Below are positions 11,045-23,008 of a stretch of DNA of 64,000 bases, in pieces. The DNA is from Ilex aquifolium (lineage: Eukaryota > Streptophyta > Magnoliopsida > Aquifoliales > Aquifoliaceae): NCBI GenBank assembly GCA_951799425.1, contig OX637404.1, forward strand, positions 19,671,545-19,735,544, written 5' to 3'. The position numbers and the translations under genes were made by a program. Within the stretch, counting starts at the first letter, position 1. Each line of letters starts with the position of its first letter. Below the pieces are notes generated by a model. It had not been told where the DNA came from. It saw nothing but the letters and a program-made list of their open reading frames with translations, and did not search any database.

Positions 11045-11896
11045 TGATGAGCCCGAATTTTACTGGGCCAACCCAATTAAAATAAACTGAGGAAGTCTAG
11101 ATAAGAGTCCGTTAGAGTTGGATCAACCCATAGAAGGAAGTCCAAAGCACAAGAAATGACTAATGCTCAAAGGAGCCAAGAGGCCAGCAACAGGACCAAG
11201 GGGGCGCCGCCCAAGGCCCCTAGGAGGGCGCCGCCCAAGATCCCCAAATGGGCGCCGCCCATAGGGTCCCTTGGGGCGCCGCCCATAGGGTCCCTTGGGG
11301 CGCCGCCCATAGGCAGCCCCTTGGGCTCTCCTTCGTCCTCCTCTGTTGTCTTCTCCTCAGTCCACCTCAGTGCCATAGGAATGACTCCGACGCAAGTCCA
11401 AACGAACGTAGTCCACTCCAAGTCCAATCTCAAGATCAAGACCAAGCCCATCATTCCTCGACGGAATAGGAACACGAGGGAGAGAATATCGGGATGAAGA
11501 TTGAGAAGATTGAGTCCTACTAAAATGGTACTTACCGAAATGGTAGAGACTTCCTTTATCACGTCACCGCCTCACCGTCTTACCCTAGCTATATAATGTA
11601 CGCCCTCTCAACATTGAGGGCACGCCTCCAAAACCCCTACACTCACCCTCATACACACTGCTCTCTCTCTCTCTCTCACAGAAGCACTGTAACTCCGGTA
11701 TATACCGTCCGGTGACAATTATTCATTAATAAAGAACACCGGTCATCGCTGCCATTCCAGAGAGTGGACGTAGGTCATCCGAGACCGAACCACTATAAAC
11801 TCCTGTGTTGCTTGCTTATTTACCTTTCATCATTAATTGCACGATATTAATCACTTGACTGTTGATCTTGCACGAAAACCAATTTGTGCATCATCA
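11045..11896 (+). repeat. Gypsy 5' LTR
   Basis: 852 bp, from TGATGAGCCCG to GCATCATCA. A TATA box (TATATAAT) is at 11590 and AATAAA at 11728. It holds five copies of a GGGCGCCGCCCA-type GC-rich unit at 11200-11310, one more than the 3' LTR. CT repeats occur near 11660. Confidence 0.93.
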
Positions 11897-11915
11897 GTTT
11901 GGCGCCGTCTGTGGG
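11897..11915 (+). other. Gypsy primer-binding site
   Basis: GTTTGGCGCCGTCTGTGGG directly follows the LTR. The TGGCGCC start is usual for Tat/Athila elements; I could not assign the tRNA with certainty. Confidence 0.65.
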
Positions 11916-11948
11916 AACCGACTAGTCTTCCTACTCTCATTCAATCCA

Positions 11949-13450
11949 TGACAATCACTACCCGATCTATGAGCCAACAACCGGGAGACAACAACCAGGC
12001 TTACCGAGAGGAGGCTTCGCCTCCCATCGTACCTGGGGAACCTTCTACTACTATTACTCCCGCCACTGGACAGCAACAACTCCTTTAGACCATGCAGCTG
12101 CTGGTGAGCCAGAACCAACAGATCATCCAACTCATGCTCTCCCAAGGAGGAGTCCCACTCCCTCCACCAGGAGAGGAACAACATGTCCCTTCTGGACGCC
12201 AGACTGCCCCCCACCATGGGGTCCCTCACCATAATGCTCCAGGGCCACGCCAGGGAGCCCCTCGTCCAGCAGTTCCTCCTCAACACGCAGGAAGTTCACG
12301 CGTTCCCCCTTCGCATGTGCCTGCCCAGAAGGACGCAGGAGAGAGTCAATATGGAGACCACGAAAGCCAATATCCGACCAAGGATGTCCCTAATCAGTGG
12401 GAAGAGAAGATTAGAGAGGTGCAAAACCAACTGGGTGATGCCCTCAATGCTATCAAGGCACAGGCGCCTGAAACCTTGGACTACCTGGTAAGACGTACCG
12501 ACACTCCTTTTACTGCTGATATAGTGAATTACCTTCTGCCCTCGAAGTTCAAGATGCTCACCATCGAGATCTTCGATGGCACCAAAGACCCTCTAGGCCA
12601 CTTGGACACCTACAAGTCCCTCATGCAACTCCACAACGTGCCTGAGGAGATCATGTGCAGAGCTTTCCCTACCACCCTGAAGGGGTCTGCTCGCCAGTGG
12701 TTCTCCAAGATGAAGCCCTCCTCCATCCATTCTTTCGCAGAGCTCAGTAGATCTTTCGTCTCCCACTTCATTGGGGGACGCCGCCATCAGAAACCAGTGA
12801 CCCACCTGCTCACCATCAAGCAGGACAGGGACGAAAGCCTCAGAAGCTACCTCGCCCGTTTCAACGACGAGGTCCTCCAGGTTGAGGAGCCAGATGATAA
12901 GGTGACCTTAGCTGCCTTTATCGCCGGCCTCCGCACCTCCAACTTCATGTTCTCAGTCCTCAAGAAACCACCCTCCAGCATGCCCGAGCTACTGACCAGA
13001 GCACAGAAGTATATGAATGCTGAGGACGTCACTAAGGCCCGCCGAGGTGAGTCCTCACGAGGAGGGGAGAAAAGGAAGGACAGCCGAGAAGACAGAAGGG
13101 AGATCGAGAACAAGAGAAAGAAGGCCGAGAGAGTCTCAGTAAAAGACCGTCTCGGGCCATTGCCCCCAAGAGACCAACAACCATTCACTCCACTCAACGC
13201 CTCAGTGGAGCATATCTTGCTCCAGATACAGGATGACCCAGCCATCCGTTGGCCCAGAAAGATAAAGTCTGATCTCAAACGTAGGAACCCCAGTAAGTAT
13301 TGTAGCTTCCACCGCGATCATGGGCACGACACGGATGACTGTTTCCAACTAAAGAAACAGATTGAGGAATTTATCCAGCGAGGTCATCTCAGACAGTATG
13401 TAGCTGGTCGAGGACCAGTTCCTCCGAATGAAGAACGTGACCGCCAATAG
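11949..13450 (+). CDS. Gypsy gag region
   Basis: This encodes the capsid precursor. A Pro/Gln-rich N-terminal part is followed by the retrotransposon gag core (FDGTKDP, then HLDTYKSLMQLH and ARQWFSKMKPSSI, and SLRSYLARFNDEVL). A Lys/Arg/Glu-rich linker and a His/Cys-rich segment (YCSFHRDHGHDTDDC), which stands where the nucleic-acid binding knuckle is expected, close it. The largest frame runs 12092-13450 (452 codons). It precedes pol directly, as usual. Confidence 0.85.
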
Positions 13451-13519
13451 CCCCTTGGTGAGATTCAGACCATTGCCGGAGGGTTAGGAGGAGGAGGTGA
13501 CTCCAACTCCGCAAGGAAG

Positions 13520-16500
13520 GTGCACGCCCGTAGAGCCAAACAAGCAGAACCTTATGACTCTCGCCCACTGAAGACCCCCCGACATGGGGAGGAGGAGGTC
13601 ATCACCTTCTTAGACAGAGACCTTGAAGGAGTCCAGGTCCCACATGATGACCCTCTAGTCTTGACTCTGATGGTGGCCAACTACCAAGTCAAGAGGGTCC
13701 TGGTCGACAGCGGCAGCTCAGCCGACATCCTATTCGCCACTGCCTATGACAGCCTTTACCTCGGCAGAGAGAGGCTACAGCCAGTCCGGACTCCCTTGGT
13801 TGGTTTCTCGGGAGAGAGAGTCCAGCCTTTGGGATCCATCACTCTGCCTGTCACAACAGGGACTGCTCCTAGAAGCTCTACCATAATGGTAAATTTCCTT
13901 GTACTTGATTGCCCTTCTGCTTATAATGTAATTCTTGGACGTCCTGCCCTCAATGTTTTAAGGGCAGTACCCTCTACCTACCATCTTCTCCTTCGTTTCC
14001 CAACCTTCAATAGGATCGGGGAGATAAGAGGAGATCAGGTCTCAGCCAGAGAGTGCTATGTGGCCTCTATAAGGGCTAAGAGACCACACGAGACTCTCCA
14101 AGTCGAAGTGCTCGACCCCAGGGATGACAACACCTTGGAAAGAGGTGAACCTGCAGAAGAACTCCAGCCAGTAATACTCGACGACGGCCTTCCAGAGAGG
14201 AAGGTCTACATAGGCTCCTCACTCTCCCAGGAGCTGGCATCTGCCTTAGTAGACTTCCTCAAGCAGAACATAAACGTCTTCGCCTGGTCCCACGAAGACT
14301 TGGAGGGCATTGACCCCGAGGTGGCCTCCCACCGACTTAACGTTGACCCCAGATACAAGCCTATCCGCCAAAAATTGAGAAGTATGAGCACTGAAAGGGG
14401 GCAAGCTATGGAAAAAGAGGTAGACAAGTTGCTGGTGAATGGATCAGTGAGGGAGGTAACCTACCCAGACTGGCTATCCAATGTGGTCATGGTCAGAAAG
14501 ACCAATGGGAAGTGGCGCATGTGCGTGGACTTCACAGAACTCAACAAGGCATGTCCCAAAGACAGCTACCATCTCCCCCGCATCGACCTCCTCATCGATG
14601 CCACTGCGGGGCACGAGCTACTAAGTTTTCTGGATGCCTACTCCAATTACAACCAGATCAGCATGTTCCCTCCTGATCAGGAGAAGACCTCATTCATCAC
14701 CCCGAGAGGCACTTACTGTTACAGGGTGATGCCTTTCGAGCTCAAGAACGCTGGAGCCACATACCAGCGCCTCGTTAACAGGATGTTCGAGGACCAGATT
14801 GGGAAGACCATGGAGGTTTATGTTGACGACATGCTAGTGAAGAGTATAGCTGCAGTAGACCATGTAGCACATCTCCAGGAGACCTTCAAAGTGTTGAGAG
14901 CCTACAGAATGAAGTTGAACCCTGAAAAGTGTGCCTTCGGCGTCAGCTCAGGAAAGTTCTTGGGCTTCATGGTCCACGAGAGGGGAATAAAGGCAAACCC
15001 GGACAAAATCAGAGCTGTATTGGAGATGAAGTCTCCTGCATCCACCAAGGAGGTCCAACGTCTTAATGGGAGAATAGCAGCCCTTAACAGGTTCGTTTCT
15101 AAGTCCGCTGATAAATGTCTTCCCTTCTTTAAGATACTCCGCAGGTTCTTCCAATGGGGCCCAGACGCTGAGGAAGCCTTCCAGAAGCTCAAAGCCTACC
15201 TGGCCACACCATCACTACTCTCTCATGCTGTTCCAGGAGAGGTCCTCTACCTTTACCTCTCCTCCTTGCCCTCTGCTGTCAGCTCTGTCCTTATCAGAGA
15301 GGATGGAGGCATCCAGAAGCCCATATACTATGTAAGTAGGGCGTATCGAGGGGCAGAGGTGAGGTACTCGGAATTGGAGAAGTTGGTTCTTGCCCTTATC
15401 ACTGCCGCAAGACACCTGCGCCATTACTTTCAGAGCCACACCATCAGGGTGGTCACGAACCAACCTCTCAAAAGGATATTAAGGAAGCCTGATGTATCCG
15501 GCCGACTACTCAAGTGGGCCGTTGAGTTGAGCGAGTTCGATGTGCAGTATCAGCCACGATCAGCCATTAAAGCACAAGCACTCGCAGATTTCGTTGCGGA
15601 GTCTACACTATTACAGGAGTCCCAAGGAGAGATTCTAGAAGTCCCTACGTCCATACGCTCAGTGCACACTGACTCCACCCACCAGGAGACTGAATTAGAC
15701 GCGGCCCTAGGAGAACGTGACAGCTCGGAGGAGCAGCAACGGATTAAGCAGCCCAAGGCACCGCCCACCATGGCCTGGGAGCCGCCCACCACACCTAGGG
15801 CACCGCCCACCACACCTAGGGCACCGCCCACCTTGCCCGGGATGTTGTCCTCTCCTCCTGCCTCGCACCTCTCTCACCAGGAGTCAGCCAGCATCCTATT
15901 GCCACCAACCTCTTCGATTCCAGTATCGCCTACAAGGTCGGTTCCCTCCCCATCACCCACTACACCCCTCTAGAAGCTTTATGTAGATGGGTCATCCACC
16001 AACGAGGGTGGGGGAGCTGGACTAGTACTGATTAGCCCTCATGGTACTCCGTTGAAGTATGCCGTCTCTCTCCACTTTGCCACGTCCAACAATCAGGCTG
16101 AGTACGAGGCCCTCATATCAGGCTTGAGACTGACATTGGAGATGGAAGCCCTCAACCTTACAGCCTTCAGTGACTTTCAACTCATAGTCAACCAAGTGAG
16201 AGGAGATTTCGAAGCAAAGGAAGAAAGGATGCAGGAGTACCTCTCAGTGGTACAAGCTCTGCTCACAAAGTTTACCTGTTTCCGTATCAGTCATGTGCCT
16301 CGAGAAGAAAACGCCATGGCCGACGCCCTCGCCAAGTTCGCCTCTGCGAATCTGCTTATGGGCCTGGCACTGACAGGTCACCAGTACGAGCCTAGCACCT
16401 TCAAAACTCAAGAGGGCGATGTCCACTGCACATCCTCGGAGTCCAACTGGATAACCCCCATCCGAGCCTACCTCGAGGAGGGCACTCTCCTAGACAACCC

Positions 16501-17682
16501 AATGGAAGCCAGAAAGTTGAGGATTAGATCGTCCAGGTACGTCATCCTACAGAACACCCTCTACAAGAAAAGTCATTCTCTCCCACTACCCGCTATCTCA
16601 CACCAGAGGAGGCAGACTATGCCATGAGGGAGATTCATGAGGGGATATGTGGAAATCACTCAGGAGGGCGTGCATTGGCCCATAAAGCAGTCAGGCAGGG
16701 ATACTATTGGCCCACCATGATCAGAGAGTCTAGAGACTTTGTCAGGAGGTGTGACAAGTGTCAACGCTTCGTGACTGTGTCCAGACAACCACCCGAGGAG
16801 CTCACCACCATCCAAAGCCCATGGCCTTTCTCCATGTGGGGGATCGACATCCTGGGTCCCCTCCCAGTAAGCTGAGGCCAATGCAAATTCGTGGTTATTG
16901 CCATAGACTACTTCACTAAGTGGGCTGAAGCTGAAGCCCTAGCCAGGATCACAGACCAGAAGATAAAGGATTTTATATGGAGAAGTCTGGTCTGTCGCTT
17001 TGGGGTACCACACGCAATTGTAAGCAACAACGCCAAGCAGTTTGATAACAGACTACTCAACAGTTTCTGTGCAGATCTCCAGATCAAGCAACCCCACTCC
17101 AGCCCCGCCCATCCACAGGCAAACGGGCAAGCAGAGGTCACTGTCAGGACCATACTCCGCAACTTGAAAGCCAGACTTGAAGCCGCAAAAGGGAAGTGGG
17201 TAGACGAACTCCCAAGAGTGCTATGGGCCTATCGGACGACACCACGGGGTCCTACAGGCGAGACCCCATTCTTCCTATCCTATGGAACAGAAGCTGTGAT
17301 ACCCGTTGAAATCGGGGTACACTCCCTTAGGGTTCAGTTTCATGACCCTACCAGTAACAAAGAAGGTCTCCGCATCAACCTCGACTTGGTAGAGAAGGAG
17401 AGGGAAATAGTCATGCTCAAGAATGCAGAGTACAAGCGTCGCATGACCAAGTACTACAACTCGAGGGTGAAGCCTCACTCCTTCTTACCCTGGGACTTGG
17501 TCCTAAAGAAGGTCATCCTGTCCACCAAGGACTCCAGGGAAGGAAAGGTAGGACCCAACTGGGAAGGACCCTACACGGTCACAGAGGTAGTAAGACCAGG
17601 TATCTACAGAATCCAGAATTTTGAAGGAAAGGTCCTGGGCCACCCCTGGAATGCAGAACATTTAAAGAAATACACCCAGTAG
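13520..17682 (+). CDS. Gypsy pol region (PR-RT-RH-aRNH-INT)
   Basis: Aspartic protease with LVDSGSSADIL near 13700; reverse transcriptase about 14390-14960 with YVDDM at 14819; first RNase H about 15235-15600; a Pro-rich linker at 15750-15850; a second, archaeal-type RNase H about 15975-16350 (LYVDGSST, NNQAEYEAL, ADALAKFA); integrase 16624-17682 with a His-His-Cys-Cys zinc region near 16640-16770, catalytic core near 16840-17290 (PHAIVSNNAKQFDN, HPQANGQAE) and a C-terminal GPY-type module near 17550. No chromodomain is seen. In Tat elements the first RNase H is thought to act as a connection domain. The region is nearly whole with few breaks. Confidence 0.9.
15750..15850 (+). repeat. Pro-rich repeat between the two RNase H domains
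   Basis: Four GCACCGCCCACC-like units with a 21-24-base period encode repeated APPTTPR. They resemble the GC-rich units of the LTRs and of the antisense gene. Confidence 0.8.
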
Positions 17683-17830
17683 CTGGGGGCAGTAGGTCAT
17701 GAGTTGGTGTCCACTGTTTAGACTGTTTACCTTTTTACCTTAGTCAATTTCTCATGTTAATTGATTTTCTTCGAGTATCCACTTTGGATTATGAAATAAA
17801 ATTTCTTAGTATTTTCTCAAAAGGTTGTAT

Positions 17831-17930
17831 TTCATTCAAAGTCTAGAAGCTTTTACAAAAGAGTTAGACATAGACTGACATTTCATGCAAAGAAGCTTCT
17901 ACAAAAGAGTTAGACATAGTCTGACAAGCA
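17831..17930 (+). repeat. Short tandem repeat, about 2 x 50 bp
   Basis: AAAAGAGTTAGACATAG with its flanks is repeated in tandem in the segment between integrase and the antisense gene end. No gene is seen here. Confidence 0.8.
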
Positions 17931-18049
17931 AAAAATACAAAGTGTCGCACCTCTACTGACTCTCACTGCCTCCACTCACATAATCGCCTTCATCATCAGA
18001 CTCAGGGGCCTCATAAGGCTTGAGGTCAGAAAGATCGCAATAAGGGAAT

Positions 18050-19957
18050 TGCTACAACTTTAGAATTGATCACCCAAGTGCAGGTTGTGCGAAGTAATAA
18101 ATTTCTCGGGAATCCGAGGTCGAACCACAGGGAATTATGAAAACAAGAAACAATCACACGAACAATAAAAGTAATTTGAAAGGAAAAAATATTTGCTTGG
18201 AAAGTTGTTGATTGGAGAAAAGTGATTTTTGTAATTAAAACAGTAATAAAATAAATACTAGAGTATCAGGTACTCTCTCTCAACTTCATACAATAATAGT
18301 TAAAGACTCAAAGCTTGACTTGAAACAGGAATTAAATGTCAGTTAATCCGATTAACAAATCAAGTGATAAATCCAAAGGTTATAATCAAAAGACTACCAG
18401 GAACCTGAATAATCATTCAATCATATTATTTTATGAAATAATGTTAATCCTTCCAGCGTGGAATAACCAGTGATTTACACGCAGGGAAAATCAAGCAATC
18501 GATGTACGTGGCACAACAACTCAGGAGTTTATACAGCATAAACACTTTGCTAAAAGATTAGGGATTAAATTAACACAATAACATAAATCCTTAAGTACAA
18601 GAGTCAATAAAAATACCGTACTCTGTCGAGAGGTTTTTCCCTAGCCCTAGCTTAGCCTTCTAGCCAGACATGGTAAAAAGATGGAGAAAAAAATAAATAA
18701 AATAAATCATAATCTAATTTCCCTCTCTCAATAGATGAGAGCCTCTATTTATAATAAAATAAATCCTAAGTACAGGTTGAAAGGAATTCCTTTCCCAAAA
18801 AGATGTCTTGTAAGGTTAAATCCCGTGCATAAATCTTGGAGTCCGCGGGTACATAATATGTCCAGACTTCGAGCTTAGATTTCGCATATTTAGAGGTTGA
18901 ATCACGAAATTTTCTTGAAATACACTTCTGTAGCCCTTGAAGTCTTCTTTTCAACCCCACAAAAATCGGGTAAATCAGATATCAGAGTCAAAAGTTATAA
19001 CCGAAATACTGAAGACGTGTCAAATCCTTATCTTCTAGGAAACTTTCCTAATCCAACTTTAAATGAGTTTTCTTCTAACTTGGACTCTTATAAGGATTAA
19101 AATGCTGATTTATCTTCAAGTCTTCCTATCTCAATCTTGACTCTTCAATCCTTATCAGTTATGATTCTTCCTCTAGTGATTGATTCACTTGCATTATCCA
19201 TTATTACTTTAAATCAATCAATTTACCTGCAAAATAAACCAAACAGCTAGAAAAATATCAAACTAGAAAATCAAGGAATTTAACACATTTAATCACAAAT
19301 AATATGCAATTAATCAATCATTAAATATAATAAAATAACACTTTTGATGGATAATAAAATAAATCCTAAGTACAGGTTGAAAGGAATTCCTTTCCCAAAA
19401 AGATGTCTTGTAAGGTTAAATCCCGTGCATAAATCTTGGAGTCCGCGGGTACATAATCTGTCCAGACTTCGAGCTTAGATTTCGCATATTTAGAGGTTAA
19501 ATCACGAAATTTTCGTAAAATACACTTCTGTAGCCCTTGAAGTCTTCTTTCCAACCCCACAAAAATCGGGTAAATCCGATATCAGAGTCAAAAGTTATAA
19601 CCAAAATACTGAAGACGTGTCAAATCCTTATCTTCTAGGAAACTTTCCTAATCCAACTTTAAATGAGTTTTCTTCTAACTTGGACTCTTATAAGGATTAA
19701 AATGCTGATTTATCTTCAAGTCTTCCTATCTCAATCTTGACTCTTCAATCCTTATCAGTTATGATTCTTCCTCTAGTGATTGCTTCACTTGCATTATCCA
19801 TTATTACTTTAAATCAATCAATTTACCTGCAAAATAAACCAAACAGCTAGAAAAATATCAAACTAGAAAATCAAGGAATTTAACACATTTAATCACAAAT
19901 AATATGCAATTAACCAATCATTAAATATAATAAAATAACACTTTTGATGGTTAATCA
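18050..19957 (-). repeat. Array LTR 1 (with 600-bp duplication)
   Basis: 1908 bp, TG...CA on both strands' convention. The 600 bases at 18751-19350 are repeated at 19351-19950. In minus orientation these are the upstream (U3) part, ending at the TATA box (TATAAATAG read on minus near 18745-18753). Confidence 0.93.
18751..19950 (-). repeat. 600-bp tandem duplication of U3 in LTR 1
   Basis: Two copies with an exact 600-base period. The copies differ at about ten positions, so the duplication is older than the array. It starts directly at the TATA box region and covers nearly all the promoter-side part of the LTR. Confidence 0.93.
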
Positions 19958-19975
19958 CACCCCCCAACCTGAATA
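19958..19975 (-). other. Polypurine tract of array internal region 1
   Basis: On the minus strand AGGTTGGGGGGTGTG abuts the LTR start TGATTAACC; this is the plus-strand primer site. The second internal region has the same at 24917-24932. Confidence 0.8.
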
Positions 19976-20127
19976 TTACTAGTCCCTAGTAATACATGTA
20001 TCACAAAATCTAAAAACTAAAAAATAAAATAACCTAATAAAATAAAATACAAATCCACTTTCGTAGGACTCACGATTGCATTTAGCATATGCAACAAGCC
20101 TTTAAACCCCTAGGTTTCCCCTAGTGG

Positions 20128-20143
20128 ACGAGTATAGTCTCGT
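20128..20143. other. Conserved small hairpin in array internal region
   Basis: ACGAG-TATAGT-CTCGT forms a 5-bp stem. The same stem with another loop (TGTAAT) is in a diverged relative at 34776-34791, within a conserved block. Its place just inside the 3' end suggests a function in the element's RNA. Confidence 0.55.
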
Positions 20144-20844
20144 GAAGGTTTGCAGAGATGATACCCACAAACATCAACCTGTAATCAAATATCTAAATAA
20201 TAATTTTATAACACAAATTGCTACCACAATCTAAAAATTCTAAGATGCAAACTCTTTATAAGCACATGCAAAACAAAATATAGAACTATGCGCTATATAA
20301 ATGTATGCACTTATCATATTCTCATATAAACTCGTGTGTAGTGTGAATTAACTATACCAAGTCAGTAATTTATCTGCTAATCACCTCTACAACTATCAAC
20401 TATTCGTCTCAATGCCAAATCTCACTAGATAATTCACTCATAAAAGATTCTCTCAGATTATAGTGACTATTCCCTCAAATATCACATGTGAGAAGAAGAT
20501 ATTTAAGTCAAAACAAAATAATGCTCACATGTTCCATTAAAATAATTGTAATCCAAAAGAAATTGATTTGACATAATCTCATGAAAGGAAATCAACACAC
20601 AATAAATAAATAATCACCATTTTCTTCCTTATTCACACAAGTCATGCATCCATCAATACACTCTTGAGATCAAATAGGTCTTTATTTAAGGTTGTAATGG
20701 GGCCTTGGGATTAGGGTTTTGAAACGAAGGATATTCAGGAATTCAAAAGATTATCCCGAGAGAACATGTACATTACACAACCAAACTTCTTTCCATAGTC
20801 TTTCACTCTCCATCCTTTAGAAGCACAATTTACATCACTTGCTC

Positions 20845-21045
20845 ATATTTTTTTTCTTTTCAAATACATGCTTGCTATTTTTTCTCTTTTTTTTTTTTTT
20901 TTTTCAATCTGTTTTTTTCACTGCTAGACATATTGTCTTTTTTTTTTTTTTTCAACTTTTTTTTTTTTCTTTTCTTCTTTTTTTTCAGCAAGACATCTAA
21001 TGCAAATATTCACAAGTATGTAAAACTCTTTTTTTTCTTTTCTTT
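20845..21045. repeat. Poly-T/CT-rich low-complexity stretch
   Basis: Long T runs with scattered C; the counterpart in the second copy is 25806-26010. Phe-rich open frames here are artefacts. Confidence 0.9.
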
Positions 21046-22015
21046 TCTTAACCAACATCTCCCAAATTACATAAACAATAAAAATTCAATCTCAGGATAA
21101 CCAAGGGTAAAAGATATTATTTTTTTCATTGGCTTGGTTATTATATGTTGGGTATAAGAAATAAATTTTTGCTTCAAAGGCTCAATCATGGCTTATAGGG
21201 ATAATAATATTCAAAGAATAAGGTTTAGGCTCAAATAATCAAAGATGGCCTAAAATCATATCTCAAGAGCTTTTGATAACACACTTCCCATGCAAATAAT
21301 TCAAAGTCAAGCAATAATTCACAATATTGGTGTTAACCAAAACAAAAATAATGAGACTATTGAAGGAGAATAGCTGAATAAAAATATTTTTTATTGAGTA
21401 AATGTAAATAACCCTTCAAGAAAGATTGGATCAAAACTCACTAGGGTTTTTATGCATCTCCACTATATGTTTCAAGTTCTCAAGGTAAAATACCTAATAA
21501 ATTTTCAACTTGGTAAAGTCTAAAGTGCACAAATTTTGAGTTTTTATAAGAACATGATATGAAATACAAAAATATAGAATAAAGTTCTATATAATGCTTA
21601 AACAGTTACAAATTTAAAGTTAAGCAAATTATTTCTATATTGTGGTATCAAATTATGCATAAAAATGTTATTTAAATATTTAATAACCAACAAATTTTTT
21701 TTATATTTTTTTTTTTTAGCAAAGTAAATAAACTAAAAAAAATAAACTAGGAATTTTCACAACACAAGGCATACTCATACCCCCAACCTAAATCCAACAT
21801 TGTCCTCAATGTAAAAATAAATATCTTATTGCTCAGTAAAAATAATGAATAAAGATCAAAGAGATAGGAATACCTGGTGCTGCAACAACTCAAAAACCTA
21901 AAAATAAAAGACTTGACAAAACTATAAATTAAATCAAATAGAAACAAAACTAAAATTAAAAATAAAATAAAATAAAATCTAACTACTATGTACAAATAAA
22001 AATAAAAGCTCACAC

Positions 22016-22789
22016 TCAATCCGGCTTAAAGTCATATTTGAATATGCGACCATTCAATTTTATTGGATTAAAAATGTAGTGTCGAAGCAACTCTTTTAAT
22101 CGAACTATCCACTCATATACCCAAGATATTATTAGAGTATGCAAGAAAAGGGAGATATATACATTTTTATGCAAATCTAACATTGAGATAGAAAATAGAT
22201 TTTTATCAATTACAACACACAACTCAACTTTCATACCCTCACTAAGATTAGATATGTGAATGTCATTACTACTTGTTGATAATGAAAGGTCTTTGGGCTC
22301 ATTAGCCTCTTGTGGAATAATAATGTCACTAAATTCTTCACTATCAAGAGTATTAATGGATTCATCCTCAGTTTGTAGTTCAGGAAAAGAATCACTCTCA
22401 TATTGACTATTTTTAACCTCTTGTTTTTGTATCAATATATTGAGTATATCTTGTATCTCTTTAATATCTTGACTTGTTTGGGCATTGAAAGCTAGTTGGT
22501 TTTGCATAAATTCGTTAAGAATATTCTCCAAATTCTCTTCTTGTAGGTCATGGTAGGGTGGATATTGGGGAGGGTCTTGTGGAGATGTGACATATATAGG
22601 TAACTGATAATGTTCATTCCCCCAACCAAAATTGGGATAAAAAGTTTCAAAACAATGGTCGGGGTAAGGTTGAGACGAATTAGGTAAGACAATTGTCCCA
22701 TTCCTCAAAATTTTTCGAGCAGTTGGAATTAAAGGGCAAACCTCAATGGGATGCCCATACACATCACAAAACACACATAGTTCCTCCAT
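22016..22789 (-). CDS. Zinc-knuckle protein of the non-autonomous element, copy 1
   Basis: The only convincing frame of the internal region encodes 257 residues. The start MEELCVFCDVYGHPIEVC contains a C-x2-C-x4-H-x4-C knuckle like that of retrotransposon nucleocapsid. A Pro/Tyr-rich stretch (ENLENILNEFMQNQ nearby) and an acidic middle follow; the C-terminal third is more hydrophobic and basic. No capsid core, protease or polymerase is seen. It lies about 200 bases after the primer site, where gag normally begins. It could be a shrunken Gag that lets the RNA be packaged by a helper, or have no product. Confidence 0.6.
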   Translation of the reverse strand: MEELCVFCDVYGHPIEVCPLIPTARKILRNGTIVLPNSSQPYPDHCFETFYPNFGWGNEHYQLPIYVTSPQDPPQYPPYHDLQEENLENILNEFMQNQLAFNAQTSQDIKEIQDILNILIQKQEVKNSQYESDSFPELQTEDESINTLDSEEFSDIIIPQEANEPKDLSLSTSSNDIHISNLSEGMKVELCVVIDKNLFSISMLDLHKNVYISLFLHTLIISWVYEWIVRLKELLRHYIFNPIKLNGRIFKYDFKPD

Positions 22790-22984
22790 CAGGAAAAATC
22801 TTCACACCACATTAAAAGAAATATAAAAATAAAAATTATGAAATATCTAACCTGAGGAAAAATAAAACAAATAATTAACAAATAAATAATAATAAAAAAA
22901 AAGGACGAGATTACCGGATCTGTGACGAATCTCAAATCAAGCAAACCTCAATAGATGGCGATGTGTTCTTTGCCTTCAAACAAT

Positions 22985-23002
22985 TCCCCGGCAACGGCGC
23001 CA
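22985..23002 (-). other. Primer-binding site (tRNA-Asp), array copy 1
   Basis: The plus strand shows TCCCCGGCAACGGCGCCA, identical to the 3' end of plant tRNA-Asp(GUC) including CCA as I recall it. It lies six bases from LTR 2. Confidence 0.9.
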
Positions 23003-23008
23003 AAAACT

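Noticed and set aside
11156-11562. Open frames on both strands in the gypsy 5' LTR (and the same at 32308-32690)
   Set aside because: They follow the GC-rich repeat units and lie in LTRs; no start context or known protein.
21747-22019. 90-residue hydrophobic frame in both array internal regions
   Set aside because: Phe/Leu/Tyr-rich translation of an AT-rich stretch; looks like a membrane protein only because of composition.
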